The notes beneath the pieces were generated by a model. The model saw only the letters and a list, made by a program, of their open reading frames with translations, had not been told where the DNA came from and ran no database searches. Below, piece by piece: positions 28,087 to 37,101 of a stretch of 64,000 nt of DNA. Each line of letters starts with the position of its first letter. The first letter of the stretch is position 1. The translations under genes and the position numbers were made by a program. The stretch is from Haploplasma modicum ATCC 29102 (GTDB lineage: Bacteria > Bacillota_I > Bacilli_A > Acholeplasmatales > Acholeplasmataceae), in assembly GCF_000687835.1 (NCBI RefSeq), contig NZ_JHYB01000003.1, positions 62,001-126,000 of the forward strand, read 5' to 3'.

Positions 28087-29634
28087 CTATTTATTTACTT
28101 TTCTTTTTTTTATAATAACAATCCCCAAAGTAGTTCCTGTTACTACAACAAGTCCAATTAATAGCATTAATAGATAATTCATATTACTATCTTCATAATT
28201 AAGGCTTGAGTTATAGACATTTATTTGTTGTTCGACACTATGAACTACACCAAACTTATCTGTAATATTTAACTTTACTTGATATAGGCCACTTATATTT
28301 TCATATCCGGTATATTCATCCATAACTACTTCATAATTTAAAATTTCTATATTATTATATTTAGAGATTAAATCTGCAATTTGGTCAATAGTCATCTTAT
28401 TTACTTCTTCAATTGTAATAATATTTTTTGAAACCCAAAAAACTGGAACATCTAGTGAGACTACCTCATATTTTCTCGTATATGTCGTTTTATTTCCAGC
28501 AGAATCACTTACTTCATAAATGACATCGTAAATTCCAATAACACTCTTGATATTATTTTTTACAACCTTTATATTATCTGTTAGAATACCATCTATTTCA
28601 TCATTAGCTTCTAATTCAAGTCTCAATAATTGATCAGTTATTTTATCCTTGTAATTAATTTTAATAATACCACTAGCATTGTCAACAAATAATGGCATAA
28701 CATCATCGATAACACTTATTTCAAGTAAATGGGTTGCTTTGTTTTTCGAACTATCTTGTGTCTCTAAAGTCACTTGATATTTACCTATTTCTCCATTTAT
28801 CAATTTGTTATCTATAATATTTACCTCTAAATTTAAATCATAATTATCTTTTACTGTAAATAATGTTTTTATATCACTATCAGTTAAAACATCTTTATAA
28901 CTAATTGTTATATTACTTGGTCCTTCGATAATTGGTTTTTTAAAATCCATAACTACAACTAAAAGTAAATATTCTTTAGTTTTTCCCGAACTATTTTTAA
29001 CAGTAAATAAAATCTCATAATTACCAACCTTATTTTTATTTTCTGAGTAACTATCTTTTGACACTTTAATTAAACTTGTAATGTCACCATCATAACCATC
29101 AAGTGCCCTTAGATTGATTGCTTGTTTAATTTCATCAATAGTCATAGGCTTTTCAAAATCAACAACTAAAGTATCCTTACCACTAATTGCAAGTTTCTGG
29201 TTGTTTTTTATAATAACATCCAATTCAGCATCGGTACTTATTATCTCTTTGTTATTTATATATAGTGTAATTTTATTTTCCACAATTACAAATCTTATAC
29301 TTGATAATGAAACATTTTTTTCAGTAATCTCATCAGGGCTTGAAATTACTAAATCAAATGATCCACTTCCTTCAAATGTTACTAACGCCTCGCCCAATCC
29401 CCAAACGTTTTCTGAGAATTTTTTATCTGTTCCTTTAACATTCAATATTAAATCGTTATATCCTACAACATAATTAAATAGTATATCTTGGTCGCCAAAC
29501 TCACAATCATAAACCAACGTTCCATTTAAGTTGTAGTTAACTTTGAAACTATTTTCACTAGCAAAAATACTACTCGAACTAACAATTAATATACTTAATA
29601 AAACAATTATAAAAGCATTAACCTTTCTTATCAT
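28087..29634 (-). CDS. Secreted Ig-like repeat protein anchored by C-terminal membrane helix
   Basis: 515 residues. A signal peptide (VNAFIIVLLSILIVSSSSIFA) precedes an N-terminal beta-rich region (about 30-165) and three to four Ig-like modules of about 75-80 residues resembling the DUF5011/bacterial Ig type, with recurring patterns such as GIYDVIYEVSDSAGNKTTY and GKYQVTLETQDSSKNKA. The C-terminus has one membrane helix (YLLMLLIGLVVVTGTTLGIVII) and a basic KKRKVNK end, with no LPXTG, so it stays in the cell membrane facing out. Function as an adhesin or stalk is inferred. Its start overlaps the upstream gene by 17 bases. Confidence 0.8.
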   Translation of the reverse strand: MIRKVNAFIIVLLSILIVSSSSIFASENSFKVNYNLNGTLVYDCEFGDQDILFNYVVGYNDLILNVKGTDKKFSENVWGLGEALVTFEGSGSFDLVISSPDEITEKNVSLSSIRFVIVENKITLYINNKEIISTDAELDVIIKNNQKLAISGKDTLVVDFEKPMTIDEIKQAINLRALDGYDGDITSLIKVSKDSYSENKNKVGNYEILFTVKNSSGKTKEYLLLVVVMDFKKPIIEGPSNITISYKDVLTDSDIKTLFTVKDNYDLNLEVNIIDNKLINGEIGKYQVTLETQDSSKNKATHLLEISVIDDVMPLFVDNASGIIKINYKDKITDQLLRLELEANDEIDGILTDNIKVVKNNIKSVIGIYDVIYEVSDSAGNKTTYTRKYEVVSLDVPVFWVSKNIITIEEVNKMTIDQIADLISKYNNIEILNYEVVMDEYTGYENISGLYQVKLNITDKFGVVHSVEQQINVYNSSLNYEDSNMNYLLMLLIGLVVVTGTTLGIVIIKKRKVNK

Positions 29635-30262
29635 TTTTATACCTCTTTCTATTTATTAATACTATTATTAAACTTGTTAAAACTATTATTGTAATACCTA
29701 TTATCAAAAAATAATTGATCGTTTTTTCAACATTTATTGTTAACTCTATTTCAATTACCTGATTATTTTTTGTTGTTATAATAATATTTTGATTATAAAC
29801 ACCAACATCACTATTATTAAAATAATTATTGTTTTTTATAACATAACTAAAAATCTCAAAATCAAAGTGTACACTTATCATTTCTAAAATTAATGCCTCA
29901 CTTAAAAAGTAATTTTTTTTGGTATATACTTCAAATCTTTTAGTAGTACTTTTTTGTTTTAAATCGACGTTATAAATTGTTAAGTTACAAACATATTTTC
30001 CTCCTTCGTATGTTACTTCATATTTTTGATTATAAATCCCTAAATTAGTCATGTTATCTTTGTATTCATCTAAAACTAGTTTTAGCTCTAAATCCACTAT
30101 GTTTTCTCCAACTACAATTTTAAAATCAACAATTCTTAATATTTCTTTTTGAGATAACGGCTTATTTATGTCATTAATCAAAACATTGCTAGATTCTGCT
30201 TCCTTATGATTACTAAAATTAAATGATGTAAATAGTGTTAACAACAAAAAAAGTAACTTCAA
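29618..30262 (-). CDS. Small membrane-anchored Ig-like surface protein
   Basis: 214 residues with a signal peptide (LLFLLLTLFTSFNF), two short beta-type modules with GIYNQKYEVTYEGGKYVCNL and GVYNQNIIITTKNNQVIEIEL, a C-terminal helix (YFLIIGITIIVLTSLIIVLI) and a basic tail. It looks like a small relative of the two larger Ig-like proteins nearby and is translationally coupled to the 515-residue one. The start is TTG, eight bases after AAAGGAGG. It follows zwf by 75 bases that contain only a weak hairpin (about 30301-30334), so it may be read from zwf or from its own promoter. Confidence 0.7.
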   Translation of the reverse strand: MKLLFLLLTLFTSFNFSNHKEAESSNVLINDINKPLSQKEILRIVDFKIVVGENIVDLELKLVLDEYKDNMTNLGIYNQKYEVTYEGGKYVCNLTIYNVDLKQKSTTKRFEVYTKKNYFLSEALILEMISVHFDFEIFSYVIKNNNYFNNSDVGVYNQNIIITTKNNQVIEIELTINVEKTINYFLIIGITIIVLTSLIIVLINRKRYKNDKKG

Positions 30263-30337
30263 TTATTTCCCCTCCTTTACAATATAGTAGGTATAAAATA
30301 ACTTAATTACTTTTTAATTATTTGGATTAAGTTTTAC

Positions 30338-31576
30338 TTATAAATTATAATCACTTTGATAGAAGATTAACTCTTTCTTATTGTCTAAAATATCTTCGGT
30401 TATCTTCCATGCTAGTTCTATTTCATCTCTTCTTACAAAAAACTCTTTTCTCTTTTCAATTATTGCAAGAATTAATTTACTATAGTCTTCTAATTCTTTA
30501 TTAAAATTATGTTTGATATTAATTGATTCACCTAAAATTTTTGAACAAAGAGTAATTGAATTATTTGGGAAAATATCAATTAATACTTCACTTCCATCTT
30601 TTAGTGTTAATTTTATATTTGTTTTTTTACTATCTAATTTTTTACCAGTAATAATATTAATGTCAATATTCTTGTATTTCAAAGTTCCTTTAAATAACGT
30701 TTCTGTTGTTGAGTCCTTTGAAATATTCTTTTCATCTAAATATCCATCATACTGACCAAAGATTAATGATTCATAATCAACTCTTAGTTTTTTAAGAACT
30801 TTTACTTTATTATCAATAATTAAGTTAGATAAGTTCTTCTTTGGAATATCACTTAAAATAATTGTAAGTAATTGTAAGATATGTCCTTGAAACATATCTT
30901 TAAGAGCTCCTACCTTATCATAAAAAGGTCCACGGTCTAAGACTCCCACATCTTCTATTACTTCTAAATCAATTTTCTTAATGTTGTTGGTATTTAAAAA
31001 ATTATTTAATATATTTGGATAAAACTTAAAATTAAATATTTGATCAATTATATTTTTAACTAAATAATGATCAACACGATAAATTTGATTTTCTAAAAAA
31101 TGATTTTCTAACTTTGTATTTATTTTAAATGCATCTAAATAATTATCGCCAAATGGTTTTTCAAAAACTAATAGGTGTTTTAAGTCTTTTTTAACAACAA
31201 TTTTATTGTTTGATAAATTATCAATAACCTCATTAACTAAGTTTGCAGCTAAAGCAAGATAGTGAATAATATTTGTCTCTTCTGATTTATTGTCTTCTAG
31301 ATATTTACTTAAAATATCATAATCCTCTTCTTTACTTATTTCCATTTTTAAATAATCTAGATCAGATTTTATATTTTCCAAACTTAATTTATCGTTTTTA
31401 TTTTTAATAAAGTCTATATATTCTAAAGTTGTAAAGTCTCTTCTACCTAGTGCCACAACCTTAGTATTTTCGGGTAATTTATTTTTAATTTTTAGTTCTT
31501 CAATTGCAGGTAAGATTTTTCTAAAAGTTAAATCTCCTGTTGAACCATATAAAATAATGATTAAATCGCTTTTCAT
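30338..31576 (-). CDS. zwf: Glucose-6-phosphate 1-dehydrogenase
   Basis: Oxidises glucose-6-phosphate to 6-phosphogluconolactone with NADP+ (oxidative pentose phosphate pathway). The N-terminal Rossmann motif YGSTGDLTFRKILPAI and the substrate/catalytic motif RVDHYLVKN (RIDHYLGK in most) are visible; VFEKPFGDNY is a family motif. At 412 residues it is about 70 shorter than typical Zwf, with losses in the C-terminal domain. ATG 31576 is chosen because GGGAGG lies directly before it; the frame is open to a TTG at 31588. 6-phosphogluconolactonase lies at 34285. Confidence 0.9.
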   Translation of the reverse strand: MKSDLIIILYGSTGDLTFRKILPAIEELKIKNKLPENTKVVALGRRDFTTLEYIDFIKNKNDKLSLENIKSDLDYLKMEISKEEDYDILSKYLEDNKSEETNIIHYLALAANLVNEVIDNLSNNKIVVKKDLKHLLVFEKPFGDNYLDAFKINTKLENHFLENQIYRVDHYLVKNIIDQIFNFKFYPNILNNFLNTNNIKKIDLEVIEDVGVLDRGPFYDKVGALKDMFQGHILQLLTIILSDIPKKNLSNLIIDNKVKVLKKLRVDYESLIFGQYDGYLDEKNISKDSTTETLFKGTLKYKNIDINIITGKKLDSKKTNIKLTLKDGSEVLIDIFPNNSITLCSKILGESINIKHNFNKELEDYSKLILAIIEKRKEFFVRRDEIELAWKITEDILDNKKELIFYQSDYNL

Positions 31577-31623
31577 TTTTCCTCCCAATATTATAATAAA
31601 TAATAATAATATACCTATTATAA

Positions 31624-31654
31624 TAAAAAAAGACTAATATTACAATATTAGTCT
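31624..31654 (-). terminator. Terminator of the flavodoxin gene
   Basis: A perfect stem AGACTAATATT/AATATTAGTCT with a two-base apparent loop is followed by TTTTTT on the minus strand. The flavodoxin stop (TAG 31653-31655) starts inside the right arm. Confidence 0.88.
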
Positions 31655-32084
31655 ACTCAAACCTTGCAAAGCTTGCTCCATATTCAAAGCATTTTTCTTC
31701 TTCTTCTGAAGATGGTGTTGATTCAATAATTAAACCCTTAGCAAATGGTTTAATATTTATCGCTTCAAGTCGCTCTTCCCAATAATCCATCCATTCTCCT
31801 TCACTCCAGCCATAAGACCCGAATAAAGCTATTTTCTTGCCTTTTAGGCTATGTTCTATATCAGCGAAGAATGGTTCAAACTCTTCTTCTTCTAATTCTT
31901 CAATTCCCATTGAAGGGCATCCGAATGCAATTTTATCATATGTTAATACATGTTCAATAGTAGCATCATATACTTCTAATAATTCAACTTCATATTTTTC
32001 ACTTTCCATACCTTCTTTAATCTTTTTTGCCATTATTTCAGTATTTCCAGTGCCACTCCAATAAACAATAACTGCTTTTTGCAT
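31653..32084 (-). CDS. Flavodoxin
   Basis: 143-residue FMN electron carrier. The phosphate-binding loop VIVYWSGTGNTEIMAKKI is at the N-terminus, the flavin loop FGCPSMG follows, and FGSYGWSEGEWMDYW closes the isoalloxazine site, as in short-chain clostridial flavodoxins. The start ATG 32084 follows AGAGGTGAT; the reading frame is open further upstream but without a signal. It has its own extended -10 promoter and a strong terminator. Likely redox partner unknown; NADPH from Zwf is a plausible source (inference). Confidence 0.9.
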   Translation of the reverse strand: MQKAVIVYWSGTGNTEIMAKKIKEGMESEKYEVELLEVYDATIEHVLTYDKIAFGCPSMGIEELEEEEFEPFFADIEHSLKGKKIALFGSYGWSEGEWMDYWEERLEAINIKPFAKGLIIESTPSSEEEEKCFEYGASFARFE

Positions 32085-32109
32085 GCTATCACCTCTTTTA
32101 TCATTTAGT

Positions 32110-32118
32110 ATTATAACA
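32110..32118 (-). promoter_or_regulatory. Extended -10 promoter of flavodoxin gene
   Basis: The minus strand reads TGTTATAAT, 26 bases upstream of the start codon. Confidence 0.6.
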
Positions 32119-32139
32119 CTAATTGCTATTTTTGCCAAA

Positions 32140-34209
32140 CTATTTTTTCTTGTAGTAATAAATTATAAAGCCGGTAATTGCTATTATGTTAAAGAGTGCT
32201 ACTAAATAATATTTCTTATAATTTATTGAATTATCAGCAATCTCTACTTTTTGAATATATTCTTCATAATTTCCCCTACAGTCATAAGCGACATATAAAA
32301 TATGATAAGTGCCACTTATACTTGTATCAATGTTTTTGGGAAAACTTAAGAGAGAAACTACATTTTCCCCTAACTCTAAATTCATTCCCTTATAAAATAT
32401 ATCATTTTTATTTAAACTTAAATCTTTTCCGCTAATTAGTTTCTCATATTTTAAATCAACATAAACTAATAAAATATATTGACTTATATTTTCATATTCA
32501 TCTGTTAATTCATATATTACTTCATAGACTCCTATCTCATTTATATTAACCTTACTTTTTATTTTTATTAAAATATTTTCAGGTAAACTTAAATTATCAC
32601 TATATTTTTCAATAAAAGTTAGGTAGTCTGGTTCACTACTATTTAGTTTTAGAGTTATATTATTTTTACTTAAAATTAATTCTGGTGGGTTTTCATCTAT
32701 AACATAAATAGTATCAGAAAGTTCTATATAATTAAGACTACTATCAGTAAATCTAAATATAACATTGTAAATTCCTGGTTTTTTATAGTTGATCTCTCCA
32801 ATTAATTCTAAATTAATATTTGCACCTTTATCATAGTTATCATTAATTTCAAAAAACTTTTTGTAATAATTATTATCTACCTTATTAAAATCAGTAAAAA
32901 TGATATTCAGTTCATCATTTATCTTAAAAACTTCTGGTGCTTCTAAGTCTTTAACTAAAACTTTAACCTTAATTATTTTTGTATTTTTACTTTTATCTGT
33001 AACACTAACATCAAGATTATAAGTTCCAATAATATCATATTTGATATTTATATCGATAAACTTAATTATTAAGTCACTATAATCATCATAATTATCTTCT
33101 ATTAAGAAATAATTATGATAGTCGATATATTTTTTATTAACCTCAATTATAATATCCGTTAAAATGTTAATTGAAGGTTTTTCTAAGTCCTTTATTTCAA
33201 TAATTACTTTTTTTGATGTCATATTTAGGCTTGAATCACTTACCTTATATATACATTCATATTTACCAATACTATTAAAGTCAATATATCCTTCTATAAT
33301 GACACTATTAATATTAAGCTTTGAGTAATTATCACTTACTTCAATGATTAATGATTCTAGTACTTTTTTATCATAGTCATAAACATTAAAAACATTATTT
33401 TCCTTGATGATTAGTTGAGGTTTTTCACTATCTATTACTTCAACAAGCCGTGTTGAAGTTTCAAAAAGTCCAAATTTATTAGTTGCTTTTACAGTAATAT
33501 AAAAACTTCCTAGATGATTAAAATCGAAATTATAATCATATTTTATTTCTAAGTTATTGTCATAAGGATCTGTAATTTTAAAATGTTTTATTGGATCAAA
33601 TTTTAATCCATACTCATGATATATAATATCTTTTGATTCAATTATTGGTTTTTTGTTACTCTCAATAATATAATACCGCTCTACTTTATTTATATTATAT
33701 GATGGATCAAATATTTCAATAGTTATTTTATACTTACCTGGGATATTTACATTGACTAAAGATAACCCATAAATATTTATTGTTATATCATCATTGCTAT
33801 AGTAATTATCTTTATAAATTATATTACTAATTATTTCATTTTTATCTAGAAGTTTTTTCCCAACAGGTTCTATAATATCTTCAACATATATAAACTCTGG
33901 AGCAATAGTATCTACAATATTAAAATAAATTGACTCTGTGTTGCTAATAAAATAGTCAGGAAATGTTGCCTTATAGTCCACTCTAAAAGTTTTTACATGT
34001 TTTGTGTTAATCACTTTAGTAGTTGTATGATTTACTTCCTCATAAAAACAATTTTTAGATACAATGTTTCCCTTATCATCAATTAGTTTTGCTTCTGGTA
34101 AATTAAAGTACTCGCCAGGGCTACTATTTAAAGGTATATCTATTTTTATATTATTCCAAACAACTCGGTAACTTGAAAGGATGTTAAACATCAAAAAAAA
34201 TATTTTCAT
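32140..34209 (-). CDS. Large Ig-like repeat surface protein with C-terminal membrane anchor
   Basis: 689 residues. A short hydrophobic N-terminus (MKIFFLMFNILSSY) acts as signal, followed by about seven beta-sandwich modules of 75-85 residues in tandem, each closing with a pattern such as IGTYNLDVSVTDKSKNTK, PGIYNVIFRFTDSSLNY or IGVYEVIYELTDEYEN, then a helix (YYLVALFNIIAITGFIIYYY) and KKK. The modules match the DUF5011/HYR-like type of Gram-positive surface proteins; Ile, Asn and Asp dominate. No catalytic motif. A GAGGTG site precedes the ATG. It is probably an extended surface stalk or adhesin (inference). Confidence 0.8.
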   Translation of the reverse strand: MKIFFLMFNILSSYRVVWNNIKIDIPLNSSPGEYFNLPEAKLIDDKGNIVSKNCFYEEVNHTTTKVINTKHVKTFRVDYKATFPDYFISNTESIYFNIVDTIAPEFIYVEDIIEPVGKKLLDKNEIISNIIYKDNYYSNDDITINIYGLSLVNVNIPGKYKITIEIFDPSYNINKVERYYIIESNKKPIIESKDIIYHEYGLKFDPIKHFKITDPYDNNLEIKYDYNFDFNHLGSFYITVKATNKFGLFETSTRLVEVIDSEKPQLIIKENNVFNVYDYDKKVLESLIIEVSDNYSKLNINSVIIEGYIDFNSIGKYECIYKVSDSSLNMTSKKVIIEIKDLEKPSINILTDIIIEVNKKYIDYHNYFLIEDNYDDYSDLIIKFIDINIKYDIIGTYNLDVSVTDKSKNTKIIKVKVLVKDLEAPEVFKINDELNIIFTDFNKVDNNYYKKFFEINDNYDKGANINLELIGEINYKKPGIYNVIFRFTDSSLNYIELSDTIYVIDENPPELILSKNNITLKLNSSEPDYLTFIEKYSDNLSLPENILIKIKSKVNINEIGVYEVIYELTDEYENISQYILLVYVDLKYEKLISGKDLSLNKNDIFYKGMNLELGENVVSLLSFPKNIDTSISGTYHILYVAYDCRGNYEEYIQKVEIADNSINYKKYYLVALFNIIAITGFIIYYYKKK

Positions 34210-34260
34210 TTTTTCACCTCATTAGATACTAGTTCATTAAATCTATTTTTACTTTTATTA

Positions 34261-34269
34261 TGTTATAAT
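34261..34269 (+). promoter_or_regulatory. Extended -10 promoter of the lactonase gene
   Basis: TGTTATAAT lies 15 bases before the ATG; with a start about seven bases after it the leader is very short but includes AGGTGATGA. The element is in the 75-bp region divergent from the Ig-like gene. Confidence 0.55.
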
Positions 34270-34284
34270 AAATTAGGTGATGAC

Positions 34285-35187
34285 ATGAAAATATTAGTTG
34301 GATCATATAATAAAAATATATATGAAGTTTCAATTGAAAATGAAAAATTTAAAGAAACAAAAATTTTTAAAAATATTGAAAAACCTAGTTACTTAATTAA
34401 TGACTTAAATTTAAGTTATATTTATTCTATTGATAAAATTCAATATGCTCATATTGAAAATAACGATGTGTTATTGAATGAGGGAGCGTGTCATATTTCT
34501 TATGATAAAGTTAATAACTTAGCTTATACATCTTTTTATGGTGCTGGATTATTAAAGGTTTTAGCAAAAAAAGATAAATGGCAAGTATCAGAAACATTTA
34601 AGTATACTAGTAAATCTAAGATACACTATGCCGAGTATATTGATACAATAAATTTGGTTGGTGTAGTTGATTTAGGTGAAAATAATTTAATGCTTTATGA
34701 AGTAATTGACGGTAAATTAACTCTTAAAACAAATTACATTTTCCAAGAAAACGTTGGACCTAGACATTTTACATTCCACAAAACTTTACCAATCATTTAT
34801 TTGATAAGTGAATTAATACCAAAAATATTTGTATTTAAGTATGAAAATGGTTCATTAATTTTACTTGAAGAACATTTCTTAACTGACGGATACGGTTCAG
34901 CAATTAGACTAACAAAAGACAACAAATTCTTGTATGGTGCTGTAAGAAAATCAAATTACTTATTTTCTTTTAATGTAGATGAAAATGGTTTAATTTCTTT
35001 AACTCAAAAAATTAGTACAGAAGGAGATCATCCAAGAGATTTTAATCTAATTGATTGTGATAAATACTTAGTGGTTGCTAATATGCATAGTAATGATCTT
35101 TCATTATTTAAAATAGTAAATGGCAAACTATATTTAAAAGACAGTAAATATAATTTAGACGGTGGGGCATCGATTATTCACAAATAA
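34285..35187 (+). CDS. pgl: 6-phosphogluconolactonase, beta-propeller type
   Basis: 300-residue member of the YbhE-type seven-bladed propeller lactonase family (6-phosphogluconolactone to 6-phosphogluconate). The conserved family segments VGPRHFTFHKTLPIIYLISEL and EGDHPRDFNL are visible, with repeated blade edges (LLKVLAKK..., LFSFNVDENG). It is short of the usual 330-350 residues. Its location near zwf supports the assignment. Its 3' end overlaps the convergent XRE regulator gene by 14 bases. Confidence 0.83.
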   Translation: MKILVGSYNKNIYEVSIENEKFKETKIFKNIEKPSYLINDLNLSYIYSIDKIQYAHIENNDVLLNEGACHISYDKVNNLAYTSFYGAGLLKVLAKKDKWQVSETFKYTSKSKIHYAEYIDTINLVGVVDLGENNLMLYEVIDGKLTLKTNYIFQENVGPRHFTFHKTLPIIYLISELIPKIFVFKYENGSLILLEEHFLTDGYGSAIRLTKDNKFLYGAVRKSNYLFSFNVDENGLISLTQKISTEGDHPRDFNLIDCDKYLVVANMHSNDLSLFKIVNGKLYLKDSKYNLDGGASIIHK

Positions 35188-35204
35188 TTGATGCTTTTCT
35201 TTTT
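35167..35204 (+). terminator. Terminator overlapping both convergent stop codons
   Basis: The stem GCATCGATTATT/AATAATTGATGC (35167-35178 with 35183-35194, one G-T pair) is followed by TTTTCTTTTT. It contains the pgl stop (35185-35187) and the XRE gene stop (35174-35176). Confidence 0.8.
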
Positions 35205-36400
35205 AATAATTTAATAATTTTAGTCATTAAACTAACTGATTGTTTATAAAGTGATTTCTTATTTGATAATTTAACAAGTTCTTCTAAAACAAAAAGTTGA
35301 ATAAAATAGTCATCGACAAAAACATCAACATTAGATAACTCTCTAAAAGATGAATCAAGGTCAGTATTACTACTGTTATTGAAATAATAATTAAAGAACA
35401 AAATAATTATTTTACTGGACTTTTTGTATAGTAATTCGCTATTTTTAATTATCTCTTTTTTTAGTTCATTATGCATTGATAACTTAAATAATGTTACTAA
35501 ATATTTAATATAGAAAAATTCATTCTTGTTTTTTAATTTGCTGATATATACTAAAGACTTTTCATAATCATGCTTATTAAAAAAATAGTGAGAAAACCAA
35601 ATATAGTCTTCATTGATGTTATCTAGATTATTTAAAATATTTAACTCATTTTTAATCTGATCAGAACAAGAAATACTTGCTAAATGGGCTAATTCATAGT
35701 TTATTAAGTTGGTAATCTCATCGAGGTTAGCATATTTGTAGCTAATCGATTTAGTTTTTTCTAAGAGAGATCTAGCATTATTGTATAAACCAATTTTATA
35801 ATAAGATTTAATGACCAATATGTTTGTGTAATGTTCGATATTATTTTTAACATTGAACAATACAAGTTCCCTAGATAATTCAATAATATGATTATATTTT
35901 TCTAATCCATAGTAAATTTGAATTACTAAAACAACGAAAAAAATTAGTTCATCTTGAAGGAAAAAATTATAATAACCAATTAACTCATTTGCTATTAAAC
36001 TTGATTTTTCATAATTTTTTTCGTTAAATACATTGTATGCAAGCATAATAAGTTTTGACCGATAATCTACTTTATCAATATGATTATTGAGAATATTTGA
36101 TTCTACATATTTCTTTGACAAAATATCTTCGATCCAAAGATAATCATTCTCTTCTTCAACAAATAACCTATTATCTATTTTTAATCGATTTTTTAGTGTG
36201 TTTAGAATTGAATCATTAGGAATTAATTGATTTCTTTCAACCTTACATAAATATGATAGACTACAAACATCTTTAGAAACTTCCTCAAGAGTAAGCCCCA
36301 TTTCTTTACGTCTATGTTTAATAATTGATCCAACCGTCTTATTAGCTGGATTAATTATTGTGTGATAATCTTTAATACATAATTTTATTTTATTTAGCAT
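35174..36400 (-). CDS. XRE-family regulator with helical-repeat sensor domain (Rgg/PlcR-like)
   Basis: 408 residues. The helix-turn-helix is at about 23-80 (SIIKHRRKEMGLTLEEVSKD then SYLCKVERNQLIPN), followed by about 330 residues of TPR-like helical repeats. This layout is that of Rgg/PlcR/MutR regulators that sense peptides, but no adjacent peptide gene was found. ATG 36400 is chosen because AAGGAG is eight bases upstream; that site is paired in a predicted leader hairpin (36401-36442). It lies downstream of nth and convergent with pgl. Ligand and targets unknown. Confidence 0.82.
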   Translation of the reverse strand: MLNKIKLCIKDYHTIINPANKTVGSIIKHRRKEMGLTLEEVSKDVCSLSYLCKVERNQLIPNDSILNTLKNRLKIDNRLFVEEENDYLWIEDILSKKYVESNILNNHIDKVDYRSKLIMLAYNVFNEKNYEKSSLIANELIGYYNFFLQDELIFFVVLVIQIYYGLEKYNHIIELSRELVLFNVKNNIEHYTNILVIKSYYKIGLYNNARSLLEKTKSISYKYANLDEITNLINYELAHLASISCSDQIKNELNILNNLDNINEDYIWFSHYFFNKHDYEKSLVYISKLKNKNEFFYIKYLVTLFKLSMHNELKKEIIKNSELLYKKSSKIIILFFNYYFNNSSNTDLDSSFRELSNVDVFVDDYFIQLFVLEELVKLSNKKSLYKQSVSLMTKIIKLLKRKASIICE

Positions 36401-36442
36401 AAAAAAAACTCCTTTTTGAAATATTATCTTCATATAAGGAGT
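36401..36442 (-). promoter_or_regulatory. Leader hairpin covering the ribosome binding site of the XRE regulator; also terminator-like
   Basis: On the minus strand ACTCCTT (36442-36436) can pair with AAGGAGT (36414-36408), which is the Shine-Dalgarno sequence, and eight T residues follow before the ATG at 36400. An inner TGAA/TTCA pairing adds stability. The same hairpin plus T run is a good intrinsic terminator for nth, whose stop is 25 bases upstream. Confidence 0.6.
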
Positions 36443-36466
36443 AAAAGTCTATTTTTATTTGAATTA

Positions 36467-37099
36467 TCAAATATTTTTTTTATCGTAAGTACAAATATCA
36501 ACGAGTGGACATTCTTTACAATTAGGTTTTGCTGCCTTACAATGGTATCTTCCAAAAAATATTAATTGATGATGTAGTTTAGTCCAAGTGCTTTTATCAA
36601 ACTTCTTCATTAGTTTGTTTTCAACTTCGATTAAACTATCTGATTCTTCTGCAAGACCTAATCTTTTAGATACACGGTTAACATGTGTATCAACAGCAAT
36701 TTGCGGGATATCAAAGGCAATGCTTAATACTACGTTTGCTGTTTTTCTTCCAACTCCCGGTAAGCTTTCTAAAGATTCTCTATTACCCGGAACTATACCG
36801 TTAAAATTATTAACTAGCATTTTTGATAACCCAATAATATTTTTGGCCTTGTTTCGGTATAGACCAATACTATTAATTAAATTTTCAACATCAGATATAC
36901 TTGCCTCTGCAAGTTTTTCAGGTGTTGGATACTTTTTGAATAATTCTTTTGTTACAATGTTTACTTGAACATCCGTGGTCTGTGCACTTAAAACAACAGC
37001 AACTAATAATTCAAAATCATTTTCATGATCTAATTCTCCTTTGGCATCAGGAAACATGATGTTTAATTGTTCTAAGATAAATTTTTCTTTTTTATTCAT
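36467..37099 (-). CDS. nth: Endonuclease III
   Basis: 210-residue bifunctional DNA glycosylase/AP lyase for oxidised pyrimidines. The helix-hairpin-helix LPGVGRKTANVVLS with catalytic Lys, the catalytic Asp in VDTHVNRVSKRLGL, and the C-terminal [4Fe-4S] cluster CKAAKPNCKECPLVDIC (C-x6-C-x2-C-x5-C) are all intact. It follows dnaD with a two-base gap, the classical Gram-positive dnaD-nth pair. Confidence 0.96.
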   Translation of the reverse strand: MNKKEKFILEQLNIMFPDAKGELDHENDFELLVAVVLSAQTTDVQVNIVTKELFKKYPTPEKLAEASISDVENLINSIGLYRNKAKNIIGLSKMLVNNFNGIVPGNRESLESLPGVGRKTANVVLSIAFDIPQIAVDTHVNRVSKRLGLAEESDSLIEVENKLMKKFDKSTWTKLHHQLIFFGRYHCKAAKPNCKECPLVDICTYDKKNI

Positions 37100-37101
37100 C
37101 T

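Noticed and set aside
30301-30334. Terminator between zwf and the 214-residue surface protein gene
   Set aside because: ACTTAAT/ATTAAGT encloses an 18-base loop and the T tract is weak; not listed as a feature.
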